A stretch of 7,872 nucleotides of DNA, from the NCBI GenBank assembly GCA_028691155.1, contig JAQUZV010000093.1:1-7872 (forward strand), given 5' to 3'. Below, one piece after another: positions 1-4,991 of this stretch. Source of the stretch: Victivallales bacterium. Its GTDB lineage: Bacteria > Verrucomicrobiota > Lentisphaeria > Victivallales > SZUA-371. The notes under the pieces were generated by a model. That model ran no database searches. It was not told the origin of the DNA and saw only the letters and a program-made list of their open reading frames with translations. How positions within the stretch are numbered: position 1 is the first letter of the stretch; every line of letters begins with the position of its first letter. The position numbers were made by a program, and so were the translations under genes.

Positions 1-120
1 GAACCCAAAAAGTTTGTTCCCATCCCTGGGGCCGGACATAATAATCTGATCCGGGTTGCCGGCGCCGAATATTGGCGCGAACTGGCCGACTTCCTGAAAA
101 ATACCGTAAAAAAACAGTGA
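1..120 (+). CDS. Alpha/beta hydrolase family protein, C-terminal fragment
   Basis: The first 39 codons run open in frame 1 from the window edge to a TGA at 118-120, so this is the 3' end of a gene that starts upstream. The visible residues include PGAGHNNL followed by GAEYWRELADFL. This matches the C-terminus of many alpha/beta hydrolases, where the His of a G-x-GHN/D motif is the catalytic base and is followed by an amphipathic last helix (x-Y-x-x-x-L-x-x-F). The nucleophile elbow and catalytic acid lie outside the window, so substrate and cellular location cannot be judged. Family assignment is fairly secure from the His motif and closing helix; the exact subfamily is not. Confidence 0.7.
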   Translation, partial: EPKKFVPIPGAGHNNLIRVAGAEYWRELADFLKNTVKKQ

Positions 121-126
121 TCGCAA

Positions 127-144
127 CCGCGGCTGTTCCCGTGG
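127..144 (+). terminator. Weak hairpin just after the hydrolase stop
   Basis: CCGCGG (127-132) can pair with CCGTGG (139-144) across a six-base loop. This gives six pairs, one of them G-U, starting six bases after the hydrolase stop. No T-run follows, so it is not a canonical intrinsic terminator. It could act as a 3'-end stabiliser or be chance in GC-rich DNA. Confidence 0.25.
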
Positions 145-168
145 AGAAAATCGCTTCTTCCCCGGATA

Positions 169-192
169 AAATGCAACGTCCCGGTTGCATTT
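169..192. repeat. Perfect 9-bp inverted repeat (operator or hairpin)
   Basis: AAATGCAAC (169-177) and GTTGCATTT (184-192) are exact reverse complements separated by the six bases GTCCCG. The centre-to-centre geometry (15 bp) fits a dimeric repressor operator, and the right arm contains the TTGCAT proposed as the -35 of the downstream permease promoter. Read as RNA it would be a 9-bp hairpin ending in UUU, so it could instead end transcription of the hydrolase gene. The sequence shows the repeat; the role is inference. Confidence 0.55.
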
Positions 193-214
193 CGCGCGGC
201 AGGGACCATATTAT
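185..214 (+). promoter_or_regulatory. Candidate promoter for the TauE/SafE-like gene
   Basis: TTGCAT (185-190) and TATTAT (209-214) are separated by 18 bases, with the likely transcription start near 221. The -35 is only a partial match to TTGACA. TTGCAA, a similar -35, recurs in two other candidate promoters of this window (2078-2083 on the minus strand and 6390-6395). The -35 lies inside the 169-192 inverted repeat, which would allow repression by a bound regulator. Confidence 0.35.
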
Positions 215-220
215 GGCCTT

Positions 221-237
221 ACGCCGCATGGCGGCGT
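221..237 (+). other. Hairpin in the leader of the permease gene
   Basis: ACGCCGC (221-227) and GCGGCGT (231-237) are perfect reverse complements around the three-base loop ATG. If transcription starts near 221, the mRNA would begin with this 7-bp GC-rich stem, which could protect the 5' end. There is no T-run after it, so it is not a normal terminator. Confidence 0.35.
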
Positions 238-262
238 CGGGATGCAAGGACAAAAGTAACAT

Positions 263-304
263 ATGGATGAGCAGTTATGGGCGAGTGGTTTTTCTGTGGC
301 ATGA
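263..304 (+). other. Possible 13-codon leader ORF coupled to the permease
   Basis: An ATG at 263 opens MDEQLWASGFSVA and stops with TGA at 302-304. The stop overlaps the internal in-frame ATG of the permease gene (301-303) in an ATGA arrangement. AAGGA lies at 246-250, twelve bases ahead of the 263 start, which is longer than ideal. The geometry allows translational coupling into the shorter permease start. Coding evidence for so short an ORF is minimal, and it may be chance. Confidence 0.2.
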
Positions 305-1041
305 GCGGATTTCAGATTGCGGTTTTGTGTGCGTGTGCGTTTCTGGCCGGGGTGAATAAAACCGGGATCCCGGGCGTCGGCATTCTGATGGTGCCGTTTC
401 TGGCCATGGTTTTTCCGGCCAAGATGTCGACGGGACTGCTGCTGCCGCTGCTGGCCACGGCCGATGTCTTCGCCGTGGTGCATTACCATCGCCACGCCCA
501 CTGGAATCTGGTCTTGCGGCTGTTGCCGTGGTCGCTGACCGGGATTGTGATCGGGTCGATTATTATCCGTCAGATCAGCAATGCGCAGTTGAAGCCGTTG
601 ATCGGGGCGATTGTGCTGATGATGCTGATTCTCAGCGTCATCAGGCGGCGTTGCGCCGCCGGGATGAATATTCCGAACCAATGGTGGTTTGCCGCATTGA
701 TGGGGATTGCCGCCGGGATGACGACGCAAATGGCCAACGCCGCCGGGCCGGTAATGGTGATCTATCTGCTGGCCATGCAGTTGCCCAAAGAAGAATACAT
801 GGGGACCGGGGCCTGGTATTTCCTGATCGTCAACTGGCTCAAGGTGCCGTTGTATGTCTGGGACCGCCGGATCGACTGGACTAGTTTTCGGACCGATTTA
901 CTGCTGATTCCACTGGTGGCGGTCGGGGCCTGGATGGGCATCGTCATCTTGCGTAAAATGCCGCAGAAATGGTTCAATGTCGTTATTCAGGCGCTGGCCT
1001 TTATCGCCGCTTTGCATCTCTGCTGGTCCGCTTTCCGTTAA
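277..1041 (+). CDS. TauE/SafE family membrane permease (sulfite exporter TauE-like)
   Basis: This is a 254-residue, very hydrophobic protein of about eight membrane segments, the usual size for the TauE/SafE (DUF81) family of inner-membrane anion exporters. Counting from 277, it has the N-terminal half-repeat motif NKTGIPG (27-33) straight after the first membrane segment. The equivalent motif in the second half, MANAAGP (152-158), is also present; this two-fold arrangement is typical of the family. Members have been linked to export of sulfite, sulfoacetate and other organosulfur anions, but the substrate here cannot be read from sequence. The start is uncertain. ATG 277 has only a weak GAG upstream, whereas ATG 301 gives a 246-residue protein beginning MSGFQIAV, whose first membrane segment sits where homologues usually have it. 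The gene appears to be transcribed alone and ends convergently with the formyltransferase. Confidence 0.87.
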   Translation: MGEWFFCGMSGFQIAVLCACAFLAGVNKTGIPGVGILMVPFLAMVFPAKMSTGLLLPLLATADVFAVVHYHRHAHWNLVLRLLPWSLTGIVIGSIIIRQISNAQLKPLIGAIVLMMLILSVIRRRCAAGMNIPNQWWFAALMGIAAGMTTQMANAAGPVMVIYLLAMQLPKEEYMGTGAWYFLIVNWLKVPLYVWDRRIDWTSFRTDLLLIPLVAVGAWMGIVILRKMPQKWFNVVIQALAFIAALHLCWSAFR

Positions 1042-1050
1042 GCCCTTGTT

Positions 1051-1089
1051 CCGGGGCGCGGGAAAAGATGAATGCCCCCCGCGCGCCGG
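1051..1089. terminator. Candidate bidirectional terminator hairpin between convergent genes
   Basis: Bases 1051-1062 pair with 1078-1089 as a 12-bp stem with a single G-G mismatch (1055/1085), around a 15-base loop. The stem lies between the permease stop (1039-1041) and the formyltransferase stop (1125-1127), the expected place for a shared terminator. Neither strand has a good T-run after the stem, so termination efficiency is uncertain. Confidence 0.45.
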
Positions 1090-1124
1090 GTCGGCGCCGG
1101 TATGGTGTCGCCGGAAAAGGACAA

Positions 1125-2030
1125 TTATGGGGTTGGCGGAAGAAGGCGTTTCCCGCCGTCGGCGTCGAACTCTATGGTCAGAACCGGTTGCCAGGGGTGG
1201 TCGTGATGGCGATAATAGAGTTGGCCGGAGGCATCGACGCCGTAATTGCCCCGGGCAAACTCATCCACCACCGGCGGAAAAATCACCCAATCCCCCTTTT
1301 GCTTCAATTGTTCCAGATTGCGTTCGGCCAGTGCGGTCAAAGCATCGTGGCAGCCTCCGGGCGGAAGCCGTTCCGGCCGTGCCCGGGCGATGGCCAACAG
1401 TTGTTCCCGGGAATAACCCGCGAGTTCGGCCGGAATCGGAGCCGATACTCCCAGCACCGGCCCGGAATCCATTTCTCCGCCCCCACCGGTATAGGTCTGG
1501 GCCAGAATGACGCTGGAGCGCAGCGTGGTCAATCCTTCCAGCAAGGCCCGTTCCAGCGGCAACGTATGAAGTCCCACCAGATAGCGGATGCCGTCCTTAC
1601 GGTAGGTCAGGTCGCCGGGATGGACGTTGAGACAGGGGAAATCCGAAGTAATATTGGTCAACGGAACAAAACCGGCCAGAATTCCGAAATCGATGGGGTA
1701 GGGTTGCAGGAGACGACGCAGTTCGTCGGTCCATTCCGCCCGGATGCCGCGTCCGGACACGGTACGCAGAGATACCTTCTGTTCCCCGCGGGCGCGGTAA
1801 AAGGCGGCAATGTCCAGTTCGACCAGCGGCAGGGAAAACTGCGCGGCCAAGGCACGGGCGCGACTGGTTTCCGGCCGATCGGTGACCAGTACCAGCGGCT
1901 GCCAGGAACGGGTGGCCGGGTTGGTGACGAGCAGTTTTTCGGCATTGCTGCCGCTGCCGCTCAGAAAGATTGCCGCTCCGGGGCGGCGTCGGCGAATATC
2001 GAGCAGGGGGATTATCACTTCCATCCTCAT
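1125..2030 (-). CDS. PurN-like formyltransferase family protein, substrate unknown
   Basis: This 301-residue protein has the formyltransferase fold of PurN and Fmt, enzymes that move a formyl group from 10-formyltetrahydrofolate to an amine. The N-terminus has a PurN-like loop, GSGSNAEKL (25-33), followed by a Rossmann-type strand (LVLVTDRP, 47-53). The catalytic triad of the family is present: N135 and H137 in CLNVHPGDL, and D188 in EMDSGPVL. It is about 90 residues longer than typical PurN. The substrate loop reads NVHPGDL rather than the NIHPSLLP of PurN/Fmt, and a C-terminal extension (about 200-301) has no recognised motif. It is therefore probably active as a formyl- or related one-carbon transferase but not the glycinamide-ribonucleotide enzyme itself. 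No purine gene is adjacent. The ATG at 2030 has no clear Shine-Dalgarno; a second ATG lies two codons later. The gene diverges from the phosphatase. Confidence 0.8.
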   Translation of the reverse strand: MRMEVIIPLLDIRRRRPGAAIFLSGSGSNAEKLLVTNPATRSWQPLVLVTDRPETSRARALAAQFSLPLVELDIAAFYRARGEQKVSLRTVSGRGIRAEWTDELRRLLQPYPIDFGILAGFVPLTNITSDFPCLNVHPGDLTYRKDGIRYLVGLHTLPLERALLEGLTTLRSSVILAQTYTGGGGEMDSGPVLGVSAPIPAELAGYSREQLLAIARARPERLPPGGCHDALTALAERNLEQLKQKGDWVIFPPVVDEFARGNYGVDASGQLYYRHHDHPWQPVLTIEFDADGGKRLLPPTP

Positions 2031-2054
2031 TTTGGCGTTGATGTTGTCAGCGGT

Positions 2055-2083
2055 AAGATAGCGTTGCTTCGGGGGGATTGCAA
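2055..2083 (-). promoter_or_regulatory. Sigma-70-type promoter of the formyltransferase gene
   Basis: On the minus strand, TTGCAA (2083-2078) and TATCTT (2060-2055) are separated by exactly 17 bases. The transcription start would be near 2048, leaving an untranslated leader of about 18 bases before the ATG at 2030. The -10 is the same hexamer as in the divergent phosphatase promoter. Confidence 0.5.
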
Positions 2084-2190
2084 CTCCCGGCGGACGGTTT
2101 GTTGCCGGGGAAGCATGGGAAAAGGGGCGGGACGGAGTTGCGGTAAAGACAAAACTGACTTTTTTCTTATCGACGTCTAATGGTAATGTC

Positions 2191-2219
2191 TTGAAAACAA
2201 CGGAATAGTTTGCTATCTT
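2191..2219 (+). promoter_or_regulatory. Sigma-70-type extended -10 promoter of the phosphatase operon
   Basis: TTGAAA (2191-2196) and TATCTT (2214-2219) are 17 bases apart, and the -10 is preceded by TGC, which makes an extended -10. Transcription would start near 2226, about 36 bases ahead of the phosphatase start. I saw no recognisable Pho box, so phosphate control is not shown. Upstream, between this and the minus-strand promoter, CCCGGC (2086-2091) and GCCGGG (2104-2109) form a short inverted repeat. Confidence 0.6.
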
Positions 2220-2249
2220 TCCTGTTCATCGAATCTGGATGCAGGATTT

Positions 2250-2255
2250 AAGGAG
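2250..2255 (+). promoter_or_regulatory. Ribosome binding site deciding the phosphatase start
   Basis: AAGGAG lies three bases before ATG 2259 and six bases before ATG 2262. The second spacing is close to optimal, so translation more likely begins at 2262. The two choices differ by one methionine. Confidence 0.7.
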
Positions 2256-2261
2256 TGAATG

Positions 2262-3680
2262 ATGATTAAGAAGTTTTGGACGATGTTTTTGGCGGTGGGA
2301 ATGATGTGCCCCTTGTTGCGGGCGGAAGAGACGGCGGGACCGGTGGAAAACCATCCGGTTAAATATGTATTTTTGTTTATCGGCGACGGCATGTCTCTGC
2401 CGCAGCGGATGCTGTGTCGGGAATACCTCCGGCGGCTGCAACGCGATGATCTGCGGATCAATCGTCTGCCGGTCAACGGGATGACGACGACCCGGTGCAG
2501 CAACCGCTTGATTACCGACTCCGCGGCGGCGGGGACGGCCATTGCCTGTGGCGGTAAAACCAATTATGGCGTTTTGGGTCTCGACCCGGCCGGCAAACGA
2601 CTGGAGTCGGTGGCGGAAGTGGCGCATCGGAACGGTCGTAAAGTGGGCATCGTTACCAGCGTCAGCATCGACCACGCGACTCCGGCGGCGTTTTACGCCC
2701 ATAATCCCAGTCGCGGCAATTATTATGATATCGGCCGGGATCTGATTGCCTCCGGCTTCGAATTTTTCGGCGGGGCCGATTTCCTTCAGGCCAAAGGCAA
2801 AGACGGTGATCTTTACGATCTGGCGGCCCGGGGCGGTTATCGGGTGATCCGCGATAAAAGTGCTTTTGTCGCGCTGAAACCGGGCGAGGCGGCCCGGACT
2901 CTGGTTTCCTGTCCTTTTTCGTATGCCATCGACGGCGACGATACCAATATTGCTCTGGCCGAATATACCGAAAAAGTCATTGCCATGCTGGATAATCCCC
3001 ATGGATTCTTTCTTATGGTGGAAGGCGGTAAAATCGACTGGGCCTGCCATGCCAACGATGCCGCCACCGCCTTGCGGGAAGTCTTTGCCTTCGATGCCGC
3101 CGTGGAGGTGGCCTACCGCTTTGGGCAGCAGCATCCCGACGATACCTTGATTGTGGTGACCGGGGATCATGAAACCGGGGCTTTGACGCTGGGTTTTGCC
3201 GGGACCGCCTATTCTTCCTATCCGGAACGGCTGCAGCGGCAGCGGATTTCCTATGAAAAATTTTCGCAGCAGCTCAAACAACTGCGGCAGGACGGCAAAC
3301 TTACCTGGGAGGCGGTCAAACCGCTGATCGAAAAGAATTTCGGCTTGAAATGCGATGGTTCCGACGATCCTTTGGCGTTGACGGCCTCCGAACAGGAACG
3401 GTTGCGGCAGGCCTTGGCACGTTCCTTGGCCGGCAAGGACAAGCTTCAGGACCGGCAGGCGGAAAACCGCGTCCTTTACGGTTCCTACGATCCGCTCTGT
3501 GTGACGGCGACCCATATTCTGGCCAATAAAGCCGGTTTGGGCTGGAATTCCTTTTCCCACACGTCGCTGCCGGTGTGGACGTCCGCATGGGGACGGCAGG
3601 CCGGGTGCTTCAACGGGATGAACGACAATACCGATATCGGCAACCGACTCAAACTGCTGGTGACGCCGTTGCGGCCATGA
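2262..3680 (+). CDS. Alkaline phosphatase (PhoA family), exported
   Basis: This 472-residue secreted phosphomonoesterase has a complete set of alkaline phosphatase active-site residues. Residues 1-21 form a signal peptide (MIKKFWTMF, hydrophobic core, then LRA|EE), predicting periplasmic location; no lipobox is present. By motif alignment with E. coli PhoA, the metal and catalytic residues are D42 (IGDGM), S87, the phosphoserine nucleophile (TDSAAAGTA), T140 (HATPAAF), R151, which binds phosphate (NPSRG), and E254, D259 and H263 (VEGGKID...H). D302 and H303 (TGDHETGAL) and H433 (SFSHTSLPVW) complete the set. The positions equivalent to E. coli D153 and K328 are H138 and W260, a pairing also known in other bacterial alkaline phosphatases such as that of Thermotoga maritima. 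A 130-residue segment between H303 and H433, containing charged helical stretches (about 320-400), fits the variable crown insert. Its stop overlaps the next gene by four bases. Confidence 0.93.
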   Translation: MIKKFWTMFLAVGMMCPLLRAEETAGPVENHPVKYVFLFIGDGMSLPQRMLCREYLRRLQRDDLRINRLPVNGMTTTRCSNRLITDSAAAGTAIACGGKTNYGVLGLDPAGKRLESVAEVAHRNGRKVGIVTSVSIDHATPAAFYAHNPSRGNYYDIGRDLIASGFEFFGGADFLQAKGKDGDLYDLAARGGYRVIRDKSAFVALKPGEAARTLVSCPFSYAIDGDDTNIALAEYTEKVIAMLDNPHGFFLMVEGGKIDWACHANDAATALREVFAFDAAVEVAYRFGQQHPDDTLIVVTGDHETGALTLGFAGTAYSSYPERLQRQRISYEKFSQQLKQLRQDGKLTWEAVKPLIEKNFGLKCDGSDDPLALTASEQERLRQALARSLAGKDKLQDRQAENRVLYGSYDPLCVTATHILANKAGLGWNSFSHTSLPVWTSAWGRQAGCFNGMNDNTDIGNRLKLLVTPLRP

Positions 3681-4870
3681 AGACGTTTCAGGAATACTGG
3701 CGGGAATACCGTAGCGACTTGATCATGGTCGTCTTCTTTTTCCTGTGCAGTGTGGCCTTGTTCCTGATCGAACCGTTCCACACGGCCGCGTCTCCTCCAG
3801 GCGGGGAAAAGGTCCGGGGCCGGGTGGTGGCGGTGGACAATGCCGGGGTGGAGCGCCACGGCATGGTGACGGCCGGAGTGCAGCTGGTGACGCTGAAGAT
3901 CCTGGACGGACATTGGCGGGGACGGGAGCTTCGGGGCGCCAACAGTCTGTTGGGACGGGCGGATGTCGATAAACTTTTTGCGCCGGGCGATGTGGCCTGG
4001 ACGGCCATCAAACCGCAACCCGGCGGTGCGCCGCCGGCGGTCAATGCCCAGGATCATTATCGCATCGGCAAGGAAATCTGGCTGTTCGGGCTGTTTGCCC
4101 TTCTACTGGTGGTTTTCAGCGGCTGGGTGGGAGTGAAGTCCCTGCTTTCTTTTGTTTTTACCTGTCTGGTGATCTGGCGTCTGGTGGTGCCGCTTTGTCT
4201 GCGGGGTTATCATCCGATCCTGGTGTCGCTGGGGGCGGTGCTGCTGTTGGCGGCGGCCATCATTTATCTGGTGGCCGGTTGCAACGACAAGGGTACGACG
4301 GCATGTTGCGGAGCGGTGGCCGGGGTGTTGGCCAGTTGTCTGCTGGGCCTTTTATTTACTCATGCCTTTCGTATCGACGGTGCGGTGATGCCCTATTCTC
4401 AGGCGCTGTTTTTTGCCGGATTCGAGTACTTGGATCTGACCGATATCTACATCGGCGGGATTTATCTGGCCTCTTCCGGGGCGGTCATGGATTTGGCCAT
4501 GGACGTGGCGGCCGGAATGAAAGAGGTAATTACGCAGCGGCCGGATCTGCCGCGCCGTGAATTGATGTGGTCCGGCATCCGGATCGGGCGGACGGTGGTC
4601 GGGACAATGACGACCACCTTGCTGCTGGCCTATTCCGGCGGGTATCTGACCATGATTATGACTTTTGCCGCCGAGGGGGTCGGGACACCGGACTTCATGA
4701 ATTATCCTTATGTGGCGGCCGAGGCGGCCAAAACTTTGGTGGGCAGCATCGGTTTGGTGCTGGTGGCGCCGTTTACCGCGGTGGTCGGGGCGATCCTGTT
4801 GCGACCGGAGCGGGATGGGGGGGCGGCTGCGGCGGCACGACCCTCCAAGGTGGCGACCGGGGGGCGGTGA
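3677..4870 (+). CDS. YibE/F-like multipass membrane protein
   Basis: This 397-residue integral membrane protein matches the YibE/F family, whose function is not established. The N-terminus has a membrane anchor (about 14-31). A roughly 100-residue soluble domain follows (32-131, with GRVVAV and a GD turn near 104), probably on the outer face of the membrane. About seven further membrane segments come after it (near 133-149, 152-170, 178-200, 208-227, 258-280, 306-330 and 352-375). The most family-like stretch is GAVMDLAMDVAAGMKEV (268-284) with its polar loop to IRIGRTVVGTMTTTLL (301-316). The start is set by the ATGA overlap with the phosphatase stop (ATG 3677-3679, TGA 3678-3680). An in-frame ATG at 3575 would lie deep inside the phosphatase gene and add residues unlike the family. 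There is no strong Shine-Dalgarno, so translation probably depends on coupling. Genetic linkage to an exported phosphatase hints at a shared envelope role, but this is inference. Confidence 0.87.
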   Translation: MKTFQEYWREYRSDLIMVVFFFLCSVALFLIEPFHTAASPPGGEKVRGRVVAVDNAGVERHGMVTAGVQLVTLKILDGHWRGRELRGANSLLGRADVDKLFAPGDVAWTAIKPQPGGAPPAVNAQDHYRIGKEIWLFGLFALLLVVFSGWVGVKSLLSFVFTCLVIWRLVVPLCLRGYHPILVSLGAVLLLAAAIIYLVAGCNDKGTTACCGAVAGVLASCLLGLLFTHAFRIDGAVMPYSQALFFAGFEYLDLTDIYIGGIYLASSGAVMDLAMDVAAGMKEVITQRPDLPRRELMWSGIRIGRTVVGTMTTTLLLAYSGGYLTMIMTFAAEGVGTPDFMNYPYVAAEAAKTLVGSIGLVLVAPFTAVVGAILLRPERDGGAAAAARPSKVATGGR

Positions 4871-4887
4871 TTGACGCTTTTCCTGTT

Positions 4888-4900
4888 GGCGGAGGCCGCC
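4888..4900 (+). terminator. Short GC hairpin downstream of the YibE/F gene
   Basis: GGCGG (4888-4892) pairs with CCGCC (4896-4900) around the loop AGG, 17 bases after the stop codon; two G-U pairs could extend it. It is followed by a purine-rich stretch rather than T residues, so it is at best a weak terminator. Confidence 0.25.
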
Positions 4901-4957
4901 GGGGAAGGAAAGAGAATAATAAAATTCTTGCTTTGTGCCATTTTCGGAGTATATTCT

Positions 4958-4966
4958 TGTTATAAT
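4958..4966 (+). promoter_or_regulatory. Extended -10 promoter of the sigma factor gene
   Basis: TG-T-TATAAT (4958-4966) is a perfect extended -10 element. No good -35 is present at 16-18 bases upstream (the region reads CCATTT), which is typical for extended -10 promoters. Transcription would start near 4973, just before the ribosome binding site, giving a leader of about 19 bases. The A/T-rich stretch 4915-4966 contrasts with the GC-rich surroundings. Confidence 0.55.
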
Positions 4967-4974
4967 CAATTCGC

Positions 4975-4982
4975 AGGAGAGG
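4975..4982 (+). promoter_or_regulatory. Ribosome binding site of the sigma factor gene
   Basis: AGGAGAGG ends nine bases before ATG 4992 and supports that start. An upstream in-frame ATG (4935) would lie ahead of the promoter -10 and is not credible. Confidence 0.6.
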
Positions 4983-4991
4983 TTTTGGATC

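Noticed and set aside
969..2180. 403-codon plus-strand open frame opposite the formyltransferase
   Set aside because: It overlaps the permease end and lies antisense to a protein with an intact catalytic triad; its residues are low-complexity Gly, Arg and Gln.
2262..2330. Lipoprotein signal at the phosphatase N-terminus
   Set aside because: The only nearby Cys follows GMM, which is not a lipobox. An ordinary signal peptidase I site after LRA fits better.
2226..3560. Long minus-strand open frame opposite the phosphatase gene
   Set aside because: It is the antisense shadow of a well-supported gene. Its composition (rich in Arg, Gln, Gly and Ile without domain motifs) is typical of antisense frames in GC-rich genes.
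3575..3676. Upstream extension of the YibE/F protein to ATG 3575
   Set aside because: The extra 34 residues lie inside the phosphatase gene, are charged and unlike the family. ATG 3677 forms a standard ATGA overlap and directly precedes the first membrane segment.
4935..4991. Upstream extension of the sigma factor to ATG 4935
   Set aside because: It would place the TATAAT element and the Shine-Dalgarno sequence inside the coding region; ATG 4992 follows a good ribosome binding site.
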